A stretch of DNA of 64,000 nt from Ganoderma boninense (lineage: Eukaryota > Basidiomycota > Agaricomycetes > Polyporales > Polyporaceae). Under the pieces are notes generated by a model. It worked only from the letters and a program-made list of their open reading frames with translations. It had not been told where the DNA came from and did no database searches. A program made the position numbers and the translations under genes. The stretch lies in assembly GCA_002900995.3 (NCBI GenBank), contig CM035310.1, positions 1,461,898 to 1,525,897 of the forward strand, read 5' to 3'. This document shows positions 48,938-61,601 of the stretch, piece after piece (the first letter of the stretch is position 1; the number at the start of each line of letters is the position of its first letter).

Positions 48938-51900
48938 ATGTCTTCTGTCTCGCGGCTGCGGGCAGTTCTGTCTTCTGCCTTCAGCTCGAGGGGTCTCCCA
49001 AATGGCGAACAGGAGTTTTTCGAGGAGCTCATGGCGCACCGGCCACAACTGGTGAACCTGTACGACGTCGGACCGCGGAATCCACAGGAGCAACGCGAGC
49101 TCGAGTCAGGTATGTGTACGCTTCGTCCAGGTATACAGCATATATGGATCCCCTTGTCAGGCAAAATCACGATCAATGGTCGTTCTGTCGCGGTGAACGG
49201 AGACTTTGCAAAACAGGCGTTGTTCATTTCGCAGCATCTGGAGTGCTCAGAACGCTATGCTGCGGGCCTCCTCCAGGATGTTATGACCCACAACCCGAAC
49301 TTCGCACCAGAACGATGCATCGAAGCGACCATCATGGAGTTCCATACGCGACGGAGAGAGCTGGCGGATTGTTTGGGCACGATCCTACAGGCGGCTGAAC
49401 GTGCAGAAACTGGAGACGCGTCGCCACTCAACCAACGAATAGACATGTTCGTGCGGCAACAGCTGCTGCACCCTCAAGGCACTGCTGGAGCAGGACTGTC
49501 ATTGACGATGAAGTTGTTCCAGGAGATTCATAGTGTCGGAAACACGCTTGCGAAGGCGCAGACAGCGAGGCAGAACGCGAAGAGTGAAACAGTGGCGCCT
49601 ACACAAGGTGAGTCGTTATATGCGCCCTTCCTCGCCGTTGTCTGATTGTGATGGATAGGGCCGAACGCGGGGCTGGGCGTGGACGTTCTGAACGCTCGAT
49701 GTGAGTCGCTCAAGTACGAACGGCGTACGCTTGCGGTGGCACTATTCCTCCTGGCGCGTATGGGTCACCTCTCCTCGAAGGAGATTCCAAAGGTGGTTGA
49801 CTGGCTCAGCGCGAATCCACGCCACCCAATGATCCTCTACATCCTGCCGACGGTTCTGACCGCCTTCGACATTGTGGATCCCGAGTCTACCGCTGGACGC
49901 GCGCGCAAGGCTTTGCTCGCGGACGGGCAGTTGGTGCCGGAGATGAAGCGCAAACTCGATATGTCGAAGGAGTGGCCAGAACAAGGTCTCAAGGCGACAG
50001 TCCTCCTCAAGTGGACTCTCTTCCTTGCGTCGGCGCGTCGGGCAGATCCTGCGCTGGAGAACACGGATGGGCTCAGGTCAGACGAACTGGAGACGCAGAT
50101 TTGGAACTCAGTCCAGGGTGACTGCTTCACCTACCTCGCACGCACCCTCACGTTACTCCAGAAGTCGCAGATAGCGCGTTCCACCACTTCATATGCGGCA
50201 TCTGTGCTCACTATCACCGAGCAGGACGTCCAGCTCGAGTTACCGTCAGACGACTTCCGACCAGTACTCGTCGAGGCGAGCGAGACCCTGGTGCGTTCTC
50301 TGATCACGCAGGCATCTTCGGAGCTTCGGAAGATCAAACAGCGACAAGAAGACCTTTTGCTTGCTGGTGCGCGTGCAGACCGGACGAGGATGTTCCGTTC
50401 TACCCATCCTCAAGGGGCTTCACGCTCCGGAACCTCGGAACAGGAGAGGCCTACTGCCCCGCCTCGCAACGACATGGCGATGCTCTTCTCTTTCATTGGG
50501 ATGCTCTATACACAGTTGCCTCCAGAACGTGCGTTACACTTCTGGGGAGCAGGGACTGTCCTTCCGGGTCAACGCTCGTCGTACAGGGAGTATGTGGAGT
50601 TGAGCTCTGGGAAGCTCGCTGCTTTCTTGCAGTGGTCTGTTTGGTCTACACAGACTCGTGATGTCGATATGTCGATGGCTCTCTTCGACATGCTCTCGGG
50701 TCTTGCAAATGGCCAGCAATGTAGCGAGCTCGCGTATAACTACCTTGTCCGCGGCGGTGGGGATGTTGTGTCTGGGACACCTGTCGCATCGACGTCTGCT
50801 GCTCACCACAACACCGGTCCCACAGTCTCGTGGAGCTCTATCTTCTCCATACTCGAGTCGTGGGCCGCAGCCGGTCAACCCCCTCGGTCGAACGCGCCTC
50901 AACAATTTGCTGCGGCACAGCAAGGATTTGGGAACACCCAGTTCAACCAACCTCCTCCTACATCCCCACGGCCACAGCAGGTCCAACTTTCGCAGCAGGA
51001 CGTGCTGTTGGCCCAGTCCTTCCTCCGTCTTCTGTCTGTCGTCGTCACGAACTCTATCCCCGCTCGCGTCAACATCTCCAGCCATGCTCGCTTCCGCGCC
51101 ATCCCTACCATGGTCTCACTGATCCCGCTTGGGCTTCCCCTCGAATTGAAGGGCGCGGTCTTTGACTCTCTTGCTGCCTTTTGTGCACCAGGAGCTGGCG
51201 CAGCGGGCGTGGAGATCTGCAAGTCCGTGTGGGCCCTTATGGAGAGACTCGAAGTCATCAACGTTCGCGTGCCCCACGGTCCCAGTGGCGGGCTGTCCGT
51301 CGGTCGCGGCGTCGAGTTAGAGTTGGACGAGGTCGAGGCCGCTTACAAGTTGTACCCCTCTACGATCCCCTTCCTCAACCTCCTCGCCACCCTCATCCAT
51401 ACCCCGAAGAGGATCCCTCTGCGCGAGCGTGTGGCAGATCCGACACCCGTCAACACCATCCCCGAGGCTTTAGGCTCCCCATACCGAACACCTGGGATCG
51501 GCCCATTCGTTTCGTTTGTAGTCGACAACGTCTTTGCGCGGATCCCGACGAGAGAGTACTTGCGTCCGATGGACAGATGGCGCATGAACGACTTGTGCCT
51601 CTGTTTCATGGAGCGTTGCCTCGCAAGCTTCGACTTGGAGTCCCTCGTCACGACCGTTGAGGAGTTGCAACCGAATAAGGAGGCGATTGTTCAGCTGGCC
51701 GTTCACCCCGGCTTCGAACTACTGAGGCGGCTCCTCACTGCATCTCCCCTTCAAGCATCCATCCTGTCGTACCTTGTCGAGGGGCTGAATGGTTTCGAGA
51801 AGGGTCTAGCGGAGGAGGAGCCCTATTACCGCACGACCATTATCCGTGTGCTGAGGATCATCCATCGCGTCCTCGAGATTCAGGACATTTTCCTCGACGT

Positions 51901-54900
51901 CTTCCTGCCCCTCCTCGCAGAGATCAATGAACCGGCTACTGACTGGCGAAGTCCCACCCGCGTCGTACTTCATCCGCTTCGACCAGGCACTCTCCTTCAC
52001 TCCGGACTACGTCCCTGCGTTGGCCGCGTACATTTGCTACCCTGTATATCCCGAACTCATGCTCCTCAGCGTCAAGACCATCGCTATGCTTGCTTCGTCG
52101 CCGGCTCTCAACCAGCTCGTCTTACTCATTGACCGCAGCAGCGAGTCCATCCGTATCCTCGAAGGCTACCTTCGCGCCTTGGACGCTCACGTCACTGACG
52201 ATGTCGAGAGCGCAGAGACCACTGCCGACCAGACGACGGGTGCCGGTGCGCCGGACCCAGATGGACCGTCGGACTTGCTGACCCAAGCGATTCGGTTGGC
52301 CATTCTGGACTTGTTCATCCAGAACACGCACTCTGGCCGCGCCCACCCCAACCTCGCACACTTCCTCCTCTTCGGTGATGCCTCCCCAGACAAGTCAATT
52401 CAGGACCCACATGCGCTTGGTGCCCGGCGTTCCTGCGTCCACTCCATCCTCGACCTACTTAACTTCGGCGTGCCTCGCCTGAAGGGCAAGGAAAGGAGGC
52501 AGACCCTCGGCGAACCGCTGTTCATCAGCTTACCCGCGTTTGCCGAGCGCTGCTACCATGTCATCTTCCAGCTTTGCCAACACCCTCGGACGTCGGAGCC
52601 CACCATGCGGTACCTGCGGACACGCGAGGACTTCTTCGCACGACACCTCGCCGCGATTCCCTTCAAGGTCCCCGAGACGGAGCAGCAGCCGTTCATTGAG
52701 ATCCAGTACGGCGACGGCTCGCGCGTGGTCACCACTGTTACGACGACGGCGTCCTTCCTGAAGCTTCGTTCCTGGATCCTCGACCTCGTGGCCCTGGATC
52801 TTCACGTCCTCACAAATAAAGGCCACCAAAAGAGCGTCTCGGAGCTTTTAGAACTCATGTTCGGCAATGAGGAGGACGGCCTCGAGGACGCGACGGACAC
52901 CTGGGATGTGGATGTGTTCAAGCCGTTCCGCGAGGTCGGCCAGTCCCATCTGAGGATGATCGAATTGGTGCAGTCGCTGGACTTCGACTGGTCCGACAGC
53001 CTAGTCGTGCAGCCACAAAATCCTCGACTTCTTGGGCCAGTTGAACTTACAGTCGTGTTTGCGTACTGACGAGTCTGGCTGTGAGGTCGTGGACCGGGCT
53101 GCGCTACTGTCCCTTCTGACCGTCGCCAAGCGGGCACTCTACGTTCAAGGTCGGATCGCGACAAAGGCACATGTCGATACTTTGGAAGCGGAGACCAAAC
53201 TACATTCTGGAGAGCTGCGCGATCGAGAATCATAGGAGGAAGGTCCACTATGCTGCTGCCTCGGGCTATGAGTCGTGGCGCAGAGTGCTGGATATGGCTC
53301 TTATGAAGTGCTTCGACCGTCTACCGTTCGACCGCCGAGAGAACATGCTGTTCGACCTTCTGCACGTCCTCCCCAATTCCCTTCGCTCGTCGAATATCAA
53401 CGAGTCTACTGCAGTCCTGCTGTCGGAGACGATTCTGTCGACGATCACGAAGCTGCGTGAGGATCGGCGCCATCAGGTTCTCATGCAGACGGCAGGAGGA
53501 GATGTCGAGGCTGGGTCTTTGCCTGCGGAGCGTCTCAATGCGCTTCTTCGGAGCATACTGGAGTGCATCGTGGACCACAGCCGCATCGAGCTTGTGCGCG
53601 GGAACCTCTACGCCTCCCTTGTCAACTACCTCCACCTTGTCCTGCACGCCGAAGCACCGGAATCCTCTGGCGAAGATGTCCCATCGAGCCTTGCGTCGTC
53701 TGTCTCACCTTGGGAGGATCTCAGTAGCTCCTTGTCTCTTGTATCGGTTTCTGGTCAACTTACGCGGCCGCCGGTCGCGGGGGGCTCGCTCATACAGTCC
53801 AGCATCGCGATTTTGAAACCCGCTATGGAACGGCTGGTCGCCATTGTCTCGCGAGATGCGATTGACGGGACGGAGGTTTGGAAAACGGTGGCGTTCATGC
53901 TACTGGACTCCTTGGTCCGCCTTTCGAAGTGGGAGAAGCAATCGTCCTCGCTAGCATCGTTGGCACGCCAGGGCTTCTTGGGAGGCTTCGTGCGAGGGCT
54001 CAAGGAGTCGGATCTTCCCCTACAAGGAGTCCTCAAGCCTGATCCTGGTGAGTATCCTGACCGTGCACCCTATAGCAGAGGCTATTTGCTCACTTGTGCA
54101 ACGCAAGATGACCTCAATCCCCTCTATGTCTACGAAGCCAAGATGTCTCTGCTGGTACGCATGGCCCAATCGCGGCAGGGCGCAGAACGGCTGCTCGAGG
54201 CGCGCGTCCTTCCCATCCTTGGCGAATGTGACTTCCTTGATGCACGGCCAGAAGCCGACCAAGCCTTCCTCGGTACGTCCCTCTCCATGTAATTTTCTCA
54301 ACATACTGATATGGCCGCGATATCAAGACCGCGATAGCTTCCTCCCCTCTGCTGTTCAACGTTACCACCAGCTATTCCTCCCAGCACTCCAGCTTGTCAG
54401 CGGCATTCTTATCGCCTTGGGTCCAAAACATACGACCGCCGCGAACCATGTCAGCTTCTATGAAAATTTTACATTATCGGCACACTGATTTACTGTTCAT
54501 TAGGCTCTGCAATTCCTGTCAAGTCATCGGGATACAGCCATCTTGCTCTTGAAGAACGAAGTAGATGAGCTCTCCATCTCGGCGTTGGAAGAGATCCGCC
54601 TTTTGGTTTCGGTATGCGCCAGCGTGGTCCACCTTGTTCCGAAGACCGAGTTGGTAAGCCCATTCCCATACATATGCAGTCTTGAAGTAGCGTTGACCTG
54701 ACCCGCTCCAGCTCACGAGTTCGGGCTTTGGCGCCTTGCATGGGGCTGTCACAAGCCTGGGTGCGAAGTGCCTACCTGACCGCCGTTGGACGGAGATCGT
54801 CAAGCCCCAGACCGACGCAGAGTTGGCCGAGGCTAGCGTTCAGTCACTTGGTACGTAGACCCTTTCCCGAACATGCATATTCTGCTACACGTTACTGATG

Positions 54901-55952
54901 ACCTGCAGAATATGCTCCTCAATCCAAATTCCGCGCGGCTTTGTTCCTTAAGGACGAGCTATTGAAGAACGCGATCACGTCGTATCTCGGCACCGCGAGC
55001 GACTTCACAGAGGCCGACTTCACTCTTGTGTTCTCCCCAGCGATCACGACACCTAAGCATGAAGAGAGGTCTACCAAGTTCATTGGTAAGCGATACGCGT
55101 TTTCATACTTACTATCTACATGCATATGAAATAAACCGTCCCCAAACAGCTACAGTGCCCAGTATCGGCGATGCCATCGAAGCTCTCGACGACCTCTCTC
55201 GCGACCTCTCACATGTCCTCATGCGCATTGTGGACCTCTCTGCTGAGCTCGCATCTAAGGACCACATCAGGGTCGACAACGTCCAGGAAGTGCGTATTTT
55301 GTCAAGAACCGCACGAATGCTGTCCTACTAATGATCGACCGCTGTCACTCATGTATACAGATCGTGCTCGTCTCCGACCCAGCTGTCCTCGAGAACCTCG
55401 ACATGCGGCAAAAACAGACCCTCGTCGGCCGCGAGCTCGCGGCGTGGCGGACCGGCGCCAAGAGGCGTGCGCTGACGATCTTGAGTGCGTCGAGCCCCAC
55501 TTCGTCCATCTACTATATATCAGACTGACGATGCCTACAGACTCACTCGAGATGCTGCTCCTGCTGTTGTGGCGACACCTCGCGTTCTACCTGGAGGGCA
55601 AGCACATCAACAACCCAGACCTGCGGGGCCCGCTCGCGCACACGATGCGCCTCGCGTCCGCCCCGGACGTGGACACACTCCGGGCGGAGGCGCAGCGCAG
55701 GCTCGTGCCGGTGCTGTCTGCGTTGGCTTCTCTCGACCTCGTAAGTCCCGTCTTCGTTCCGACCTGTGCTTGTGTCAGCGTGGGCTGACTGCGAGCGTGT
55801 TCTAACAGAGCGAGGAGACGCTGGGGGCGGACTGGCGGTCATACGAGAGCTACCGAACGATCATGGCGCGTCGGCTCGCGGACACCACGGGGCTGGAGGA
55901 GGTCGAGGCCGACGTGCGGGGCAGCGGGGATGCACCACAAAACGGGTATTGA
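48938..55952 (+). CDS. nup192: Nucleoporin NUP192/NUP205 with three +1 breaks
   Basis: Large alpha-helical inner-ring scaffold nucleoporin. Twelve exons: 48938-49109, 49161-49607, 49659-54047, 54108-54272, 54328-54449, 54504-54653, 54712-54850, 54909-55085, 55150-55289, 55361-55484, 55541-55740 and 55809-55952. Family features include the N-terminal NGEQEFFEELMAHRP, HLECSERYAAGLLQDVM, and RCESLKYERRTLAVALFLLA with LSSKEIPKVVDWL. The C-terminal helices (LLLLLWRHLAFYLEGKH, TMRLASAPDVDTLR) are typical too. The giant third exon is broken by three net +1 shifts: at 51938-51945 (tandem ACTGACTG), at the A4 run 53017-53020, and at the A3 run 53197-53199. Corrected, it encodes about 2120 residues, near the upper end for fungal members. 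The gene is otherwise intact, so I regard it as functional. Confidence 0.95.
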
Positions 55953-56312
55953 TGAGGTTAGATACCCCCACTGACTGCTTTACCTACTCTTGAAAGGCTT
56001 CGTGGTCTACGTCCGTGTTTGTATCAGGTCTTGTTCCACGCTAGAATCATCCACGACAGCAACAATTGTACAATAAGTTATAATGTCGCGAGGACGGCGA
56101 GCGTGGCTGCACGTGTCCGTCATGAAAAGTCGTAGTATCCGGAGGCATCGGCAGCAAGAGTCGAGAGGTAGAAGAAAGCAAAGCAAGAACAAGAACGCGT
56201 GTTGCGAGAGATCCGGGGTAAAGCGTGCAAATGCGCGACGATACGTAGCAGACATAGGGGATAGGCCAGCGCACCGGCGGGCGGCGTCGTCCGAGGCCGG
56301 GAGGCCGTGCGG
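55953..56312. other. Convergent 3' intergenic region
   Basis: 360 bp between the nup192 and sft2 stops. It contains an AATTGTACAATAAG tract near 56.07 kb that could serve 3'-end formation. No gene is seen. Confidence 0.5.
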
Positions 56313-57268
56313 TCAGAAGGGAAGTAAGCTTCCGGCGCCGCGGAGGGCCATCTGGCCGCCGAAACGGAGGGTTTGGGTCCCTCCGGGAAAGTATGCGAGG
56401 ACGTATGAGATGAGCGCGATGACCTAGAGGAGGTGGGATAGTCAATATTACGATATGACAGGTATATGAGGGGAGAGGGGGAGGGGGAGGGCGAGGAACG
56501 TACTTGAACGATAGCGCCAATGAGAGATCCAATATATGAGTGAGCCTGAGGAACGAATTGAGCGCCGTTGAGCTTGAGAGAAAGAAATGATACTCACGCC
56601 TAGTGCAAAGTATAGTGTCAAGCCGAGACTTGTGAGGTATGCGACGGAGAACGGTAGACGTTCTTTGGAGATGAGGTGCTTGATGTGATTTATGGGGCCG
56701 ATGAGGACCGAAAACCTGGCGAATAGTCAGGAACGGCAACTCGTAGGGAGTGTGAACTCCGGAGACTCACCCGAACATCACAAGCAAACTCCCCAAGCTG
56801 CGCAGAGGATGGCTGAGACGCGCTGCGAACGACACAAAAGGATGGACGGGGCGTACCTGAATGCGAGAGCGAATTTGGCTGGTCGGAGGGCAATGAGAGG
56901 GACCGTCAAGAACGCGACGAAGAAGCATACTGCCGCTCCAATCAAGCATGCTCCGAACCCTAACAGCCTGCAGCAACCCGGTCGAAGTTGCAGTCGTAAG
57001 CTTCGTGAGCACGGAGCTTGTTCCGCAGCGAAAGGCGTACGCACCTCTCCCACCGGGACAACGCGAAATACGCCTCCTCCTCATTCGACCTCTCGTTTGA
57101 ACGTAATGGCACGTAACCATTGCCGATAGCGTTGTAGAATCGTGAGAAGGGGTTCGAGCCGGTGGAGGCATTTTGCTGTTGTTGCGCAGAGTCGTCGTTG
57201 TTGCCCCGGGCCCAGCGGAATTGGGAGAGGTTGTCGCGGAAGGACTGCTCTGCTGATTGTGCGGGCAT
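56313..57268 (-). CDS. sft2: Vesicle transport protein SFT2
   Basis: Four-helix Golgi membrane protein that aids fusion of endosome-derived vesicles with the late Golgi. Exons: 57268-57045, 56967-56857, 56797-56771, 56715-56598, 56545-56504 and 56423-56313, 633 nt, 210 residues, in phase. A hydrophilic cytosolic N terminus of about 75 residues ends in EEEAYFALSRWER. Four membrane segments follow: GFGACLIGAAVCFFVAFL, SLGSLLVMFGFSVLIGP, FSVAYLTSLGLTLYFALG and IGAIVQVIALISYVLAYF. The conserved closing motif is PGGTQTLRFGGQMA. The intron between exons 5 and 6 contains a GGGGGA-rich tract (plus strand). It is convergent with nup192. Confidence 0.95.
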
Positions 57269-58139
57269 TGTGTTGGTTGTGCGGAGGACGAGAGAGGACG
57301 GCGAGAGGGCGGATGAGGGGCAGAGGGAGAACGAGAGAATGCACAGTCACCGTGGTGCCGAGAGACGCCGCTTACGCTCGGGCCGCTGCCTTTTCGTCGT
57401 TCCGTTTATGGTAAACGAAACGCCCGTGCACAGGGGAAGGTGGGCAATGTAGATTGCAGATCACACTAGCTACGTATCCAAGTTAGGCAATCCGCGGCTG
57501 TCATTAGCTTGAACGTTGGCACTGTGGCGGCATCGTGGTTCGCGCCACAATGTTCCTGACCATCGGGACTCAAGCGCCTCGCTCCCCACTTCCGTTTCAC
57601 TGTGGCATGCGATCTTCCGGCCGCCCAAGTTAGCGTAGGAACCGTACGTTATGGTCGCTCTCAACTCAAAGTACTAGTAGAAATTTCTCACGTTTTTATA
57701 CATTTCACAACACACTGTTTTTCTCCGTTATACTTATAGCTCATCCTCAGCGATCTGCCTGACTTCATGGGGCTGACCTGTGCGCATTACCATGTAGTTA
57801 ATAGACCGTCGCATCCACTACCGACGTTTGACAACGCTTGCGACGACGCCCACCGTGACTGAATAAGAGCAGCTGAAACGACGCTACCCTTTATACTATC
57901 CCAAAAACCCCATGCCATTCAGGAGAAAACATAAATACAATGCTATTTTGAAGGGTATCTGCCAGAGTCTATTCAGAGTGATATCCAGGTATGACAGATG
58001 ATGCGGATCCGCGTGAGATGGTATGATTCATGCAAAGTCGTAAACCTAATTAAGTAAGGGGCAAGCGTGTTGGAGACGTCGGACATCACATACGAAGTTC
58101 AGCTCTGATATCACATACTAGACAAGACACACAACACAC
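57269..58139. other. Intergenic region, GH55 stop to sft2 start
   Basis: About 870 bp between two minus-strand genes. The first few hundred bases should hold the sft2 promoter. The 57.65-58.1 kb part is AT-richer and probably GH55 3' flank. I see no further gene or repeat. Confidence 0.5.
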
Positions 58140-61100
58140 TCAGGACGCGCTCCACGAGGTCATGCTGCTCTGGAAGCCGTTCACGTTCGCGTTCGCAGGC
58201 ACGACGGGCTGGCCGTCGATGGAGAGCATGTTGGTGACGCCGACGGTGGCGAGGCTGTATAAGTTAACGTTCGAGTCCGAGTCGATGTTGAAGATCTGGC
58301 TCTGGCAGTTCGAGTTGGTCAGGCATGCCTGCTCGTAGTTGGTATAGAAGCTGTAGGTGCCGGCGCCTGCAGTTGCAAGTTCCCGTCAGCACTTAATTCG
58401 TGGAGAGAGCATTACGGCAGGCAGAAGCGTACCGAAGATGAGGATTTGGGACGAAGATTCGATGTTGACCGCCCAAGCAGAGGTCTGGCCGTTCAAGTGA
58501 GTTGGGTCGTGCAGGCTACTATCTATAGTGAATGGAGACGGGAGCGCTGGAGCTGGCTGGTAGTATGGCTGAAGTGACGATGATCGTCAGTCACAGGATC
58601 GGGAGCATACTACATCCGAGTGGCACGCACCGTCTCAGTCTGAAGAAGACCGATGTAGTGTTGCTTCGCCCCCACAAGGTTGTACTGGTAGATCGTGTGG
58701 TGCTCCGCTATCAACCGCATGTGGTGTTAGTTCTGCGTATGGAAGGTGGTCGAAGATGCCTTACATGCAGTTCCGACCAACCAGACAGGGCCCGCAGACT
58801 CAGAGAGAATACCGCGCCCGCTGAACGCAGAAATCTGCCTCGATCCTCCGCTGTCGAGGTCGTGGTCCGCCAGCCAGACCCACGTGCCCTAAGACATCAA
58901 TAGAGCTCAGCTGGTCTGGAATAGTCCCCTAGATGTTGAAGGAAAACGCCTCACCTCGAGATATGCGGTGGACTGTGCGGTGAGGTGGAGGGCGAGGTAA
59001 GCCGCAGTGCAGGCCTCGTTCACGGTCCCGGCCGCGCAGTTGGAGACAAGCAGGTTCGTCCCGTCAGCTGACCCGAAGGCACATCGGAGTCAATATAGAG
59101 AACCAGACACATATGAAAGAGCCCACTCACCACCGCCAAGACGGATGTGCGAGTCCCACATTCCGGCGCCGCCCTGGGTGTTAGAATGGATGTTCCATTC
59201 AACGACGATCGCGCCCGCGGCTGCGCGCATTAAAGTAAGTTAGCACTCGTGTATACCCTGAGCGGATATAGAGACGCACCAGGGCCCTGGGTCGCGAAGA
59301 TGATGTCCGAGATCTCCACGTTGCCGGTATCGCCCGGCTCCCCGACCTGGACGACGACCTTTGGGCTCCCTGCGTTGTTGAACGCACTGCTGCCGCCCAG
59401 GAACACGCTCCACGCCTCGCCGACAATCTGCGCCCCAGCGGGGATCTTGAGCGTGTCGGTGATGAGGTACGTGCCGTGGTCGACGAAGATGAGCTTGCAG
59501 CCCGCGTACGTGTCGAAGACGGCCTGCAGCGCCTGGGTGTCGTCCGTCATGCCGTTGCCCGTGGCGCCATGGTCGCGCACGCTGACCACCTGGCTCAGGT
59601 CGAAGTCCGCGTACTGCGGGTGCATCTTGCCGAAGATGCGTCCGGAGCTGTCGAGCAGCGAGCCGGCCTTGTTGGGCGCGGCGATGTTGCTCTGCACGAA
59701 GGTGCTCGCCTGAGAGGTGCCCGTGTAGACGTTGCCCTGGCCCCAGGAGTTAATCGTCGTGGTGCCGGAGGTGCCGGCGAGGACGTTCGGCCCCCCGACC
59801 ACGGTGACGGCTGTGCTGACGTTGGTGAGGTGGATGTTGTTGAGCACGAGGGCGCCGCGGAGGCTTCCGTTGGAGGCGGTCGAGGAACGGACGAAGATGG
59901 GGGTGTTGGAGGCGAAGCCGTCGATGACAGCGACCGATCCCGTCGACTGTGCCCAAAATGTTTCTCGTGAATGCCGGGTCTTGGATGAAGGCATTGACGA
60001 ACACTGACCTGGGTATTCTGGGTAATGCCGCCCGTTGCGAGGTCAAATCCGACCTGACATCTGTTGACTGTAACACAGAATGCTATGTTAACACAACCCT
60101 ACGCTCAACACTACGTGTGACGCACCAGTAACGCCCTGGAAAGTCCAGCCTATGATATACGCGAGTCAGGACAATTTTACGAGGCGGCGGGCAGCGAATG
60201 AACTGACCCCAGTTCCAGATCGAGAAAATAGCTGGGAGAAACATGCATCGTCAACCGTCTTGATCCTATATAACAGGCAATTGATTTGATAGTTACCAGT
60301 GTTGCAGTCGTTCATGGTCACGTTGCGAACTGTGAACTGCTGGTTACCAACCCACATGCCGAATTTGCCACCGTTGAAGACCATGTCTGGGAGCAGCTCG
60401 TCAGTGTGCGTTCATGGGTACAGTCGCGGCTGAAGAGCTTACCTCCCATGAACCCGCCAGAGCCGTTCTCCATCCAGATGCCTTGGTGAGCAGTGTTCGG
60501 GTCGGTGCTCATCTCAAAGACAATGTTCATGAGCGAAGTCGCCTGCGAGACCTGCCAGTGGATACCCGTCGAGCTGGCAGTGACCGGCGTCTGGGTGAGG
60601 TCGATGACGAAGTTGCGCACGCTCCGGAAGAAGTTGTTCTGGTTGACGTAGAACTGGGCACCTCCACCACCGGGGATGTAAGGATCCGCATCTGAGAAGG
60701 GGAACAGGTTAATGAGGGATTCGGTGACATAACTACAGAACCTAGAATACGTACCGATGACCGCCATACCAGCGAAGGAGGGGGCAGCGAGCAGCGTGGG
60801 AGGTGTACGCGCATCACCGATGAGGACGGTGTCGTAGTAGGCGCTGTTTCATCCGAGAACAGTCAGAAAGGCCCGAGAGAGCACTGTGCAGAAGTGGACG
60901 TTTCTGCGTGGGGGAGACTTGGAAATCGTGAAGCTCGTGTCGATCATTCTCACGGGGAGACAGCCTGGTAATAGGCCAGGCATCTAGCCTTTTCTCGCTC
61001 CGGTTCTTCCACGAAACGTTCGTGGAAAAGTCTAGGCCCCGAGCCCATGCAGAGACTTCCACGAAGAAGAAAATTTGCCTTCTCCGCAGCGGAGTACAAC

Positions 61101-61601
61101 GGAAGTTACGCACATGATGGGCGAGGAAACTTTGTAGGTGCTGTAAATACCCCGGCGTTAGCAAATATTTTGAGGACGATCGATGGCACACGACATACCC
61201 AGCAGGGAAGTACACGACGGCAGGCTGGGTGGTCGTCGAGTCGCAACCCTGACCACACCTGGTACCGGCCGTAATGGCATTGCTGCAAAAGAGCGGAGTT
61301 GTAGGTAAGGCGACCCGCACATTAAGCCCGCAAGAAGAAGCGACACGTACTTGATCGCGTTCGTGTCGTCCGTGACACCGTCGCCGGCTGCGCCAAAGTC
61401 CTTGACGTTGCGGAAGACCTGGTAGCTGGAAGGGTTCGAGTTGAACGCAGCTACCCCCTGGTGCTTGATGCTCTGCAGCCAGTAGGGTTGGCCAGCAGCT
61501 GCGGCGCCGGTGACGCCAGTGGTAGAGCAGCTCTGCCCGAAGGCTGAGGCTGCAAACTGAGAAACCGTCGCGAGAAAGGAGAAGAGGCCAAAGGTCCGCA
61601 T
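58140..61601 (-). CDS. Secreted GH55 exo-beta-1,3-glucanase
   Basis: Glycoside hydrolase family 55 enzyme that releases glucose or gentiobiose from beta-1,3-glucan ends, for cell-wall turnover or feeding. Sixteen exons: 61601-61351, 61282-61199, 61140-61114, 60843-60755, 60691-60443, 60386-60297, 60231-60208, 60149-60126, 60067-60009, 59946-59280, 59220-59131, 59067-58955, 58888-58765, 58707-58631, 58568-58433 and 58366-58140. They total 2331 nt and encode 776 residues, with no frame break. Residues 1-22 form a signal peptide. The paired beta-helix domains each open with the pectate-lyase-like motif: VKDFGAAGDGVTDDTNAI (about 66-83) and VRDHGATGNGMTDDTQAL (about 423-440). PAVVYFPAGTY and the central GIWMENGSGGFMG are family landmarks. 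Three exons are under 30 nt. Intron 3 is 270 nt. Confidence 0.95.
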
